In this document: positions 1-5,481 of the stretch, piece after piece | Numbering within the stretch: the stretch's first letter is position 1 | Layout of the letters: every line of letters begins with the position of its first letter | NCBI GenBank assembly: GCA_023336765.1 | Contig: JAMBLL010000249.1 | Location: 1 to 11,404, forward strand | Length of the DNA stretch: 11,404 nucleotides | Reading direction: 5' to 3' | Source of the DNA: Actinomycetes bacterium | GTDB lineage: Bacteria > Actinomycetota > Acidimicrobiia > Spongiisociales > UBA5794 | Program-made: the position numbers and the translations under genes | Notes under the pieces: generated by a model | Told to the model about the DNA's origin: nothing | Seen by the model: only the letters and a program-made list of their open reading frames with translations | Databases searched by the model: none

Positions 1-2
1 GA

Positions 3-87
3 AGCCCCCTCTGTCCCTCGTTCCTCGGGACATCTCCCCCAGCAAGCTGAGGGAGAACGGCCGAGCCTGCGAGGTCGGAGGGGCTCC
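3..87. repeat. Cloverleaf-like palindromic intergenic element
   Basis: This non-coding stretch before rpe folds on paper into one closing stem and three arms. The closing stem pairs 3-8 (AGCCCC) with 80-85 (GGGGCT). Arm 1 pairs 12-17 (TGTCCC) with 27-32 (GGGACA). Arm 2 pairs 33-38 (TCTCCC) with 51-56 (GGGAGA), capped by CAGC/GCTG at 40-43 and 46-49. Arm 3 pairs 61-64 and 66-68 with 75-78 and 72-74 around a GCG loop. The pairing is read directly from the sequence. That it is a REP- or MITE-like dispersed repeat is inference. It is not a tRNA: there is no T-loop, anticodon arm or CCA. The left end may extend beyond the window. Confidence 0.55.
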
Positions 88-91
88 TGGC

Positions 92-126
92 TGTGAACGG
101 TGAACTGTCAACTATGAACTGTGAAC
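92..126. repeat. Heptamer tandem array, unit TGTGAAC
   Basis: Five consecutive 7-bp units of consensus TGTGAAC, two exact and three with one or two changes (GG, TC and TA variants), followed by a decayed unit at 127-134. The array lies between the palindromic element and rpe. An open reading frame runs through it into rpe, but the resulting peptide is only a readout of the repeat. The 3' end of the array falls where the -35 box of an rpe promoter would be. Confidence 0.8.
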
Positions 127-138
127 TGCGCAACCCCT

Positions 139-144
139 TACACT
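139..144 (+). promoter_or_regulatory. Candidate -10 box for leaderless rpe transcript
   Basis: TACACT matches the actinobacterial -10 pattern TANNNT and ends 8 nt before the rpe ATG at 153. No Shine-Dalgarno sequence precedes that ATG, so transcription starting at or next to the ATG would explain its use. No good -35 box is visible; the heptamer array occupies that position. This is inference from spacing alone. Confidence 0.3.
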
Positions 145-152
145 TCTCACCA

Positions 153-812
153 ATGGTTAACACCGTCACCATCGCACCTTCGATTCTTGCCGCTGACTTC
201 GCCAGGCTTGGCGAAGCGGTCGAGCAGGTGGCCGGTGAGGTCAAGATGCTTCACGTGGATGTCATGGACGGCCATTTCGTGCCCAACATCTCCATAGGTC
301 CGCCGGTCATTGCTTCCCTGAGGGCGGCGACCGATCTCTACCTGGACTGCCATCTGATGATCACCGATCCGCTCCGGTACCTCGGTGCCATGAAGGACAG
401 CGGTGCGAACGGCGTGACGGCCCATATCGAGACGGTACCGAATCCGGTTCCTGTGATCGAGGAAGCGGCCGCTGTGGGACTTGATATCGCTCTTGCCGTG
501 AACCCTGCAACACCGGTCGATACGATCATGCCCTACCTCGACCGGCTGTCGATGGTGCTCGTCATGAGTGTGCAACCCGGCTTTGGCGGCCAGTCGTTCA
601 TCGAGGACTCATTGCACAAGGTGGAAGTTGTCAGAGCAGCGATCGACGCACGGGGGCTCTCTACCGACGTCCAGATAGACGGCGGGATCGGAATGGACAA
701 CATCAACCGGGCCGTTGACGCAGGGGCCAACATCCTGGTGGCAGGCAGTTCTGTGTTCGGAACAGACGATCCAGCCGCAGCAGTACGTGATCTCAAGAGT
801 CGTATTTCATAA
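153..812 (+). CDS. rpe: Ribulose-phosphate 3-epimerase
   Basis: A cytosolic TIM-barrel enzyme of the pentose phosphate pathway that interconverts ribulose 5-phosphate and xylulose 5-phosphate. The 219-residue product has family-typical length. Visible signatures are SILAADFARLG near the N-terminus, LHVDVMDGHFVPN (metal ligands His34 and Asp36), CHLMI (His67), VQPGFGGQSF at about 140-149 and QIDGGI (Asp176); Asp36 and Asp176 are the expected acid/base pair. I chose ATG 153 over an in-frame start at 93 because the extra 20 residues only translate the upstream heptamer array, while family homology begins at once after 153. There is no ribosome binding site, so translation may be leaderless. The product supplies or drains ribulose 5-phosphate, the substrate of RibB encoded downstream. 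The last codons and the stop lie in a second heptamer/inverted repeat. Confidence 0.97.
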   Translation: MVNTVTIAPSILAADFARLGEAVEQVAGEVKMLHVDVMDGHFVPNISIGPPVIASLRAATDLYLDCHLMITDPLRYLGAMKDSGANGVTAHIETVPNPVPVIEEAAAVGLDIALAVNPATPVDTIMPYLDRLSMVLVMSVQPGFGGQSFIEDSLHKVEVVRAAIDARGLSTDVQIDGGIGMDNINRAVDAGANILVAGSSVFGTDDPAAAVRDLKSRIS

Positions 813-832
813 TACGCAATACGAAATACGAC
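799..832. repeat. Inverted repeat with NAATACG heptamers over the rpe stop
   Basis: GTCGTATTTC at 799-808 is perfectly complementary to GAAATACGAC at 823-832, giving a 10-bp stem with a 14-nt loop. Between and within the arms are three tandem 7-bp units, TAATACG, CAATACG and AAATACG (810-830). The rpe stop codon TAA is 810-812, inside the first unit. No T-tract follows, so intrinsic termination is uncertain. The unit differs from the other arrays in the window but has the same length. Confidence 0.7.
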
Positions 833-879
833 TTCCTCGGTATCCAGTCCTCGGTGTACGGTGTGCTGCCTCTCGATGC

Positions 880-885
880 TATCTT
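880..885 (+). promoter_or_regulatory. Candidate -10 box of the riboflavin operon
   Basis: TATCTT would place a transcription start near 892, just before the 5' strand of riboswitch stem P1 at 897. No convincing -35 hexamer lies at the matching distance, so this rests on position and the -10 match only. Confidence 0.25.
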
Positions 886-896
886 CACGACACATA

Positions 897-1012
897 CCTC
901 TTTCAGGGCAGGGTGCGATTCCCGACCGGCGGTAAGAGTCCGCGAACTCCAAATGGGGCCGATCCGGTGGAACTCCGGAGCCGACGGTGACAGTCCGGAT
1001 GGAAGAAAGGGG
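897..1012 (+). promoter_or_regulatory. FMN riboswitch (RFN element)
   Basis: The conserved RFN blocks are present in order: AGGGCAGGGTGCGATTCCC (905-923), then CCGGCGGTAAGAGTCCGCGA (926-945), GATCCGGTGGAACTCCGG (961-978), and GCCGACGGTGACAGTCCGGA (980-999) followed by TGG. Stem P1 pairs CCTCTTTC (897-904) with GAAAGGGG (1005-1012), eight pairs with one G-T. The 3' strand of P1 contains the ribD Shine-Dalgarno sequence, seven bases before the ATG at 1020. FMN binding closes P1 in this family, so the expected effect is translational repression of ribD when flavin is plentiful. No terminator hairpin lies between the aptamer and the start codon. The variable P3 region is short. Confidence 0.96.
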
Positions 1013-1019
1013 ACGCTTC

Positions 1020-2066
1020 ATGCGTCGGACTGTCGACAATCCACTCGACGGTGCCGCCGTGGATAGGCTGATGCGCCGTGCAGTGGAGGCAACCTCCGGC
1101 ACATATCCGCATCCGAATCCACGGGTTGGTGCCGTTGTCATCTCGCCTGACGGCACCGTGCGCAACGTCGGTGCCCACGTCCGCCCTGGCACACCGCACG
1201 CTGAGCGTCTTGCCCTCGAAGGACTCGGGGATACCGCAGGTGACACGATGGTGGTCACGCTCGAACCCTGTAGCCACCACGGAAGAACTCCACCGTGTAC
1301 GGATGCGATCATCGAAGCAGGGATCGTACGCGTGTTCATAGGAACCGTGGATCCTGATGACCGGGTCAGCGGAAGGGGAGTGGCCGCGTTGCGAGATGCC
1401 GGCATCGAGGTCGTCGAAACCGGCCTCTCCGCGATGATCGAGGGCAATGACCCCGGGTATTATCACCACCGGAGAACAGGCCGACCGCTCGTCACACTCA
1501 AGCTCGCGCTTACTCTTGATGGTCAGATCGCAGCACTCGACGGAACGTCGCAATGGATCACATCACCCGAAGCCCGCCGCGATGCCCACGAGCTCAGAGC
1601 CGCCCATGACGCGGTTCTCGTTGGCGCAGGCACTGTTCGCCAGGACGATCCTGAGCTGACCGTTCGTATCGACGGCTGGGACGGCCCTCAACCGGTTCCT
1701 GTCGTGTTCAAGGGGAACCGTCCGCTGCCCAAGGACGCAAAGCTATGGCAGCGTGACCCCATCGTCGTGGAGCCGACCAATAACGGCGCTGTTTCCATCA
1801 ACGACTCACTCCGTGACCTCGCACGCGTGGGTATCACATCAGTTCTCGTTGAGGGGGGAGCACATGTCGCACGGTCCTTCATCAACGCAGATGCGGTCGA
1901 TGAGATCGTTGTCTATATCGGTGCGAGACTCGCAGGAGGCACCGGATTATCTGCTCTCGCTGGCCCGTTCGCCACGATCGCGGACGCGCTTCCCCTCACT
2001 TTCACCGGAGTCGACCGAGTCGGCCCGGATCTCAAGATCAACGCAAGAATCGAAAGGAACACCTGA
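1020..2066 (+). CDS. ribD: Bifunctional riboflavin deaminase/reductase RibD
   Basis: It deaminates 2,5-diamino-6-ribosylamino-4(3H)-pyrimidinone 5'-phosphate and then reduces the ribosyl side chain with NADPH, two steps of riboflavin synthesis. The 348-residue protein has both usual domains. The zinc deaminase domain (about 12-140) shows HAE at 60-62 and PC...GRTPPC with Cys84 and Cys93. The reductase domain (about 155-346) shows LKLALTLDGQIA, SQWITS, VGAGTVRQDDPELTVR and VLVEGGAHVARSF. I chose ATG 1020 because AAAGGGGA sits seven bases upstream; a GTG at 987 and an ATG at 999 in the same frame lie inside the riboswitch. It is the first gene of the FMN-controlled operon, and its TGA overlaps the ATG of ribE by one base. 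Confidence 0.97.
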   Translation: MRRTVDNPLDGAAVDRLMRRAVEATSGTYPHPNPRVGAVVISPDGTVRNVGAHVRPGTPHAERLALEGLGDTAGDTMVVTLEPCSHHGRTPPCTDAIIEAGIVRVFIGTVDPDDRVSGRGVAALRDAGIEVVETGLSAMIEGNDPGYYHHRRTGRPLVTLKLALTLDGQIAALDGTSQWITSPEARRDAHELRAAHDAVLVGAGTVRQDDPELTVRIDGWDGPQPVPVVFKGNRPLPKDAKLWQRDPIVVEPTNNGAVSINDSLRDLARVGITSVLVEGGAHVARSFINADAVDEIVVYIGARLAGGTGLSALAGPFATIADALPLTFTGVDRVGPDLKINARIERNT

Positions 2067-2668
2067 TGTTCACTGGCATCGTCGCTGAACTGGGAACGGT
2101 CTCAGCCACCGAACCACTCGACGGAGGGATACGTCTCGTCATCGACGCTACAAGCACACTCGCGGGACTAGAAGTCGGCGACTCCGTGGCGGTCAACGGT
2201 GTGTGTCTGACCGTGGTGAACCACACAGGTACGAGTTTCACCGTCCAGGTTGTGGATGAATCCCTTGCACGCAGCGCCCTCGGATCCGTAGGCGTTGGAT
2301 CACCTCTCAACCTCGAAAGACCGTTGGCAGCCGATGGTCGATTCGACGGTCACATCGTTCAGGGCCATGTGGATGGTGTTGGTGTGGTCGCATCGATCGA
2401 CAGGGAAGGAGAGGCGTCCCGGGTGCGCATCACGATTCCCGCAGGCCTTGACCGGTACATCGTGGAGAAGGGTTCCATCACCGTGGACGGAACGAGTCTT
2501 ACTGTGACCGCAGTGAGCGATCGCGGTGTCGACGAGCCGTGGTTCGAGATCGTGCTCATCCCACACACGCTCGATGTGACGGTCTTCGGCTCCATATCCA
2601 GGGGATCGAAGGTCAATCTCGAGGTCGATGTGATCGCAAAGTACGTCGAACGGATGTTGGGGACATAG
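2066..2668 (+). CDS. ribE: Riboflavin synthase, alpha subunit
   Basis: It catalyses dismutation of two 6,7-dimethyl-8-ribityllumazine molecules into riboflavin and the pyrimidine precursor. The 200-residue length is typical. Two lumazine-binding repeats are clear: the first from MFTGIVAELG with NGVCLTV at 44-50, the second from FDGHIVQGHVDG at 93-104 with VDGTSLTV at 140-147. The conserved N-terminal MFTGI fixes the start; AAAGGA at 2053-2058 is the ribosome binding site. TGATG coupling to ribD suggests coupled translation. The same gene is called ribC in some bacteria. Confidence 0.97.
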   Translation: MFTGIVAELGTVSATEPLDGGIRLVIDATSTLAGLEVGDSVAVNGVCLTVVNHTGTSFTVQVVDESLARSALGSVGVGSPLNLERPLAADGRFDGHIVQGHVDGVGVVASIDREGEASRVRITIPAGLDRYIVEKGSITVDGTSLTVTAVSDRGVDEPWFEIVLIPHTLDVTVFGSISRGSKVNLEVDVIAKYVERMLGT

Positions 2669-2670
2669 CA

Positions 2671-3891
2671 GTGACACTCAACACGATCCGCGAGGCGGTG
2701 GATGCGCTCAAGGCTGGCGACTTCGTTCTCGTCGTCGACAACGAGAACCGTGAGAACGAGGGCGATCTGATCATCGCGGCAGAGGCTGCCACAGAAGCCA
2801 AGATCGCCTTCATGGTGAGACACACCTCGGGTTTGATCTGTCTGTCGACCACGGGCGAACGCCTCGATGAGCTCGATCTGCCTCTTATGGTGATCGACAA
2901 CACCGAGGCCCACAAGACTGCATTCACCGTTTCGATCGACTACAAGATCGGCACGACAACCGGGATCTCTGCCGCAGATCGGGCGGCGACGATCCGCGCT
3001 GTGGCTGATCCCCGATCAGCATCATCGGATTTCTCGAGGCCAGGCCACGTTTTTCCACTGCGCTATCACGTGGGCGGCGTCCTCGAGCGCCAGGGTCATA
3101 CCGAGGCGACCGTCGACCTCACACGACTTGCCGATATGTTTCCGGCTGGTGTGCTCTGTGAGATCGTCAACGACGATGGCACGATGCGAAAGGGTGAGGA
3201 ACTCGAACGGTTCGCAAAAGAGCACGACCTTGTCATGATCTCCATCGACGACCTCGTGGCGTACCGGTGGAGGACCGAGGTCCTCGTCACCCGTGAAGCC
3301 ACGGCAACACTCCCGACCAAGTTCGGAGATTTCGACCTCATCGGGTACAGGTCCCACACCGACCACAGCCCGCACATTGCTCTCACAATGGGGGATATCG
3401 CGGGGAAGGATGATGTCCTGACAAGGGTTCATTCCGTGTGTCTGACGGGTGACGTCTTCGGCTCGCTTCGCTGCGACTGCGGTGCCCAACTCGATGAGTC
3501 GATGCGCCTGATCGCGCAAGAGGGTGAGGGGTGCATCGTGTACAACGCCGCTCATGAAGGCCGCGGGATCGGGATACTCGCCAAGATCGCGGCCTATGAC
3601 CTCCAGGAGCAAGGTCTCGACACCGTCGATGCGAACAGGCAGATAGGACATGCCGACGACGCACGCCACTACGGCGTCGATGCCCAGATCATCCACGATC
3701 TCGGGATACGTTCGGTGCGTTTGATGACGAACAATCCCGACAAGGTCGACCAACTCGAGAGGTATGGAGTCACCGTTATGGCGAGGGAACCCATCTGGGT
3801 GGGTGAAACGGCTGAGAATCGCTCGTACCTCGATACGAAGACCACCCGAATGGGTCACATCATCGAAGGAGATTCATATGCGGACCGATGA
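2671..3891 (+). CDS. ribBA: DHBP synthase / GTP cyclohydrolase II fusion
   Basis: A two-domain enzyme feeding both branches of riboflavin synthesis. The N-terminal RibB half (about 1-200) turns ribulose 5-phosphate into 3,4-dihydroxy-2-butanone 4-phosphate; it shows DNENRENEGDLI at 23-34, TTTGISAADRA, RPGHVFPL and the metal-binding QGHTEA (His143). The C-terminal RibA half (about 205-400) opens GTP; it shows VHSVCLTGDVFGSLRCDCG with zinc ligands Cys257, Cys268 and Cys270, HEGRGIG, KIAAY (Tyr309), Asp330/Arg332 and LMTNNPDKV. The start is GTG 2671, two bases after ribE, with TTGGGGA just upstream; the frame is open further upstream inside ribE but homology starts here. The usual RQEG before RGIG reads AHEG. 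The gene overlaps ribH by 14 bases. Confidence 0.96.
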   Translation: MTLNTIREAVDALKAGDFVLVVDNENRENEGDLIIAAEAATEAKIAFMVRHTSGLICLSTTGERLDELDLPLMVIDNTEAHKTAFTVSIDYKIGTTTGISAADRAATIRAVADPRSASSDFSRPGHVFPLRYHVGGVLERQGHTEATVDLTRLADMFPAGVLCEIVNDDGTMRKGEELERFAKEHDLVMISIDDLVAYRWRTEVLVTREATATLPTKFGDFDLIGYRSHTDHSPHIALTMGDIAGKDDVLTRVHSVCLTGDVFGSLRCDCGAQLDESMRLIAQEGEGCIVYNAAHEGRGIGILAKIAAYDLQEQGLDTVDANRQIGHADDARHYGVDAQIIHDLGIRSVRLMTNNPDKVDQLERYGVTVMAREPIWVGETAENRSYLDTKTTRMGHIIEGDSYADR

Positions 3892-4342
3892 CACAGCCAC
3901 CGACGTTCTAAGTGCCGAGGGATTGCGAATCGGGGTCGTGACAGCCCTGTTCAATGGTTCTATCACAGAGGGGCTCAAAGAAGGCGCCCTTGAGTATCTC
4001 TCAGAGGCGCAAGCCGACGAGGTCTTCGTCGTCGATGCGCCAGGGGCTTTCGAACTGCCCCTCATCGCCGCAGCGCTAACCCGCGCCGGCGTAGATGCTG
4101 TTGTGTGTCTTGGAGCAGTGATAGAAGGGGACACCGATCATTATGCCCATGTCGCCCATAGGGCGTCAGAGGGCCTCATGCGAGTCCAGATCGACACGGG
4201 GATACCCATCGCCTTCGGTATTCTCACGGTTCGTGACCTCCAAGACGCCGAGATCCGCTCCGCTGCGGGCCCCGACAACAAGGGCCGAGAAGCGGCACAC
4301 GCAGCAGTGATGACAGCCTTGACGCTCAAGGCGATTGGATAG
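3878..4342 (+). CDS. ribH: 6,7-dimethyl-8-ribityllumazine synthase
   Basis: It condenses 5-amino-6-ribitylaminouracil with 3,4-dihydroxybutanone phosphate to the lumazine that RibE uses; family members form pentamers or 60-subunit shells. The 154-residue product shows the substrate loop PGAFELP at 55-61, VIEGDTDHY with the conserved His88, and FGILT followed by the C-terminal GPDNKGREAAHAA helix. The position usually Arg or Lys in VI-R/K-G is Glu here. ATG 3878 has a strong AAGGAG six bases upstream inside the end of ribBA, giving a 14-base overlap. It is the last gene of the FMN-controlled operon; no ordinary terminator follows, only the inverted heptamer element. Confidence 0.96.
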   Translation: MRTDDTATDVLSAEGLRIGVVTALFNGSITEGLKEGALEYLSEAQADEVFVVDAPGAFELPLIAAALTRAGVDAVVCLGAVIEGDTDHYAHVAHRASEGLMRVQIDTGIPIAFGILTVRDLQDAEIRSAAGPDNKGREAAHAAVMTALTLKAIG

Positions 4343-4352
4343 GACAGGACGT

Positions 4353-4387
4353 AGATCGTAAATCGTAAATCGTAAATCGTAAATCGA
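4353..4387. repeat. Heptamer tandem array, unit AAATCGT
   Basis: Five consecutive 7-bp units; the central three (4360-4380) are identical and the first and last differ by one base. The array starts 10 bases after the ribH stop codon. Confidence 0.88.
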
Positions 4388-4449
4388 CCCGGAAGTCATC
4401 CCTCGTTCGAACCTGCGATACGGAGGACCAGGATCGTCTGGTTTCTGGC

Positions 4450-4478
4450 GATTTACGATCCTACGATTTACGATCTAC
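4450..4478. repeat. Inverted copy of the AAATCGT array
   Basis: GATTTACGATC at 4450-4460 and TACGATTTACGATCTAC at 4462-4478 contain the reverse complement of AAATCGT in two blocks whose phase is broken by a CC/CT interruption near 4460-4461. It faces the array at 4353-4387. Confidence 0.8.
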
Positions 4479-4517
4479 GGACCGCAGGCAGCGCTACCCG
4501 TCCTCGTTCTCCATCCA

Positions 4518-4545
4518 GGTACCAAGTACCAAGTACCAAGTACTA
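4518..4545. repeat. Heptamer tandem array, unit AGTACCA
   Basis: Four 7-bp units: two exact AGTACCA copies at 4525-4538 flanked by one-base variants on each side. The sequence is unrelated to the neighbouring AAATCGT array 40 bases upstream, but the period is the same. Confidence 0.85.
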
Positions 4546-4621
4546 TCTTCCTCAATACAAGACGCAAGTGGAGGCCTGCTTCCCACCTGTTCACCGCTTG
4601 AGGTGCGACGGGTCCGATATC

Positions 4622-4648
4622 GACAGCGTATATGACGCTGTCTTTGTT
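4622..4648 (+). terminator. Terminator-like hairpin in the infC leader
   Basis: GACAGCGT (4622-4629) pairs perfectly with ACGCTGTC (4635-4642) around a 5-nt ATATG loop and is followed by TTTGTT. It lies about 50 bases before the infC start, so it could be an attenuator for the infC-rpmI-rplT transcript or the terminator of upstream transcription. In other bacteria this operon is autoregulated through its leader by L20; no recognised L20-site consensus is claimed here. Confidence 0.5.
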
Positions 4649-4685
4649 CGTGTAGGCAACCTCCGCTGCTGGAAGACCACAGATC

Positions 4686-4701
4686 AGGAGGTACTCCCAT
4701 C
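4686..4701 (+). promoter_or_regulatory. Ribosome binding site fixing an ATC start for infC
   Basis: AGGAGGT (4686-4692) is a near-perfect Shine-Dalgarno sequence, the strongest in the window. Six bases after it comes ATC (4699-4701), in frame with infC. The next conventional start, GTG 4714, is 21 bases away, too far for this site. Rare AUU/AUC-type initiation is an established trait of infC. Confidence 0.75.
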
Positions 4702-5244
4702 GCGGAGCCAAGGGTGAACGAACGAATCCGGGTGAAGAGAGTGCGCCTCATCGCGCCAGACGGTGGGCAGATCGGCGAGAAGGACATCGACGAGGCTCGA
4801 TGGCTTGCGAACCAGTTGGGATTGGACCTTGTTGAGGTTGCTCCCGATGCCAGACCCCCCGTCGTACGCATGATGGACTACGGCAAGTACAAGTACGACC
4901 AGTCCGTCAAGGCCCGCGAAGCGAGGAAGAACCAAACCCGCACAGTCATCAAGGAAGTCCAGTTTCGACCGAAAATCGGTGCAGGTGACTTCGATGTCAA
5001 GAGGAAGAGGGTCATCAAGTTCCTCCGCCAGGGCGACAAGGTCAAGTGCACCATGAGATTCCGCGGCCGCGAAGTTGCGCACCCTGAACTCGGACGAGAG
5101 ATCCTCCAAAGGCTCCACGACGATGTTGAGGAGTATGCCGAGGTCGAAACGATGCCCCGCCTCGAAGGGCGGAACATGACGATGGTCCTGGCACCATCGA
5201 GAGACATGCCAAGAGAGATCGAAACTGAATCAGACGACGAGTAG
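4699..5244 (+). CDS. infC: Translation initiation factor IF-3
   Basis: IF-3 binds the 30S subunit, keeps it apart from 50S and proofreads the initiator tRNA and start codon. With the ATC start the product has 181 residues, normal for the family. The N-terminal domain shows RVNERIRV, the motif DLVEVAPDARPPVVRMMDYGKYKYDQ, and the linker leads to a C-terminal domain from KEVQFRPKIGAGDF through KVKCTMRFRGREVAHPELG to the acidic tail ETESDDE. I chose ATC 4699 because it is correctly spaced from AGGAGGT; GTG 4714 would give 176 residues and is the alternative. Because IF-3 itself discriminates against non-standard start codons, an ATC start implies negative autoregulation, as known for enteric infC with AUU. 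It heads infC-rpmI-rplT. Confidence 0.95.
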   Translation: MAEPRVNERIRVKRVRLIAPDGGQIGEKDIDEARWLANQLGLDLVEVAPDARPPVVRMMDYGKYKYDQSVKAREARKNQTRTVIKEVQFRPKIGAGDFDVKRKRVIKFLRQGDKVKCTMRFRGREVAHPELGREILQRLHDDVEEYAEVETMPRLEGRNMTMVLAPSRDMPREIETESDDE

Positions 5245-5277
5245 CTCAACGCTCGGTCTGTGTGACAGGAGAACAAC

Positions 5278-5472
5278 ATGCCGAAGATGAAGACGAAGAA
5301 GGCCGCCGCCAAGCGTTTCAAACGCACTGGCACTGGCAAGATCAAGCACCGCAAGGCTTGGCATGGCCACAACAGGAACAAGAAGTCCTCGGCGCGGTGG
5401 CGCCGTGCACAAGGGACGTCAACTCTCAGCGGTAAGAACGCCAAGAACGTCGACCGCCTGCTCAACAAATAG
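5278..5472 (+). CDS. rpmI: Large ribosomal subunit protein bL35
   Basis: A 64-residue basic protein of the 50S subunit. The sequence begins MPKMKTKKAAAKRFKRTGTGKIK, the standard bL35 signature, and keeps the His-rich, Arg/Lys-rich centre (RKAWHGHNRNKK) and a short C-terminal helix. AGGAGA at 5267-5272 precedes the ATG by five bases. It is 33 bases after infC and 9 before rplT, the conserved infC-rpmI-rplT order. Confidence 0.98.
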   Translation: MPKMKTKKAAAKRFKRTGTGKIKHRKAWHGHNRNKKSSARWRRAQGTSTLSGKNAKNVDRLLNK

Positions 5473-5481
5473 GAGACCCTC

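Larger units (their letters stand above)
4351..4478. repeat. Element bounded by inverted heptamer arrays
   Basis: Positions 4351-4367 (GTAGATCGTAAATCGTA) are the perfect 17-base reverse complement of 4462-4478. The left side carries five tandem copies of AAATCGT and the right side partial copies of the same unit on the other strand. The core between them, about 4388-4449, contains TCCCTCGTTC, CCTGCGA and CGGAGG in the same order as in the palindromic element at 3-87. The terminal inversion could make a large hairpin in the ribH transcript. No reading frame or target-site duplication is evident. Calling it a MITE-like or repeat-derived element is inference. Confidence 0.6.
4343..4698. other. 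Non-coding spacer between ribH and infC
   Basis: No credible gene is present on either strand; the antisense frames through it merely translate the heptamer arrays. From left to right it holds the inverted heptamer element (4351-4478), a link region, the AGTACCA array (4518-4545), a structured leader (about 4560-4690) with a terminator-like hairpin, and the infC ribosome binding site. In the leader, CAAGTGG (4565-4571) can pair with CCGCTTG (4594-4600) using one T-G pair. I could not assign a convincing promoter for infC. Confidence 0.75.

Noticed and set aside
3..87. tRNA gene, suggested by the cloverleaf shape
   Set aside because: There is no T-loop consensus, no anticodon stem of the right geometry, no discriminator/CCA, and the outer stem is imperfect.
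93..152. In-frame N-terminal extension of rpe (20 residues from 93)
   Set aside because: It only translates the TGTGAAC array; epimerase homology begins right after ATG 153.
533..1447. 304-codon minus-strand open frame across rpe, the FMN riboswitch and ribD
   Set aside because: It crosses a conserved RNA element and two proven genes on the other strand, with low-complexity Ser/Arg/Pro composition.
2539..2670. Longer RibBA starting inside ribE
   Set aside because: Upstream residues match no RibB sequence; GTG 2671 has a binding site and begins at family homology.
3764..3877. Longer RibH starting inside ribBA
   Set aside because: AAGGAG is placed exactly for ATG 3878, and the extension translates out-of-frame ribBA sequence.
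4351..4545. CRISPR array
   Set aside because: Units are 7 bp with no spacers and no cas genes nearby.
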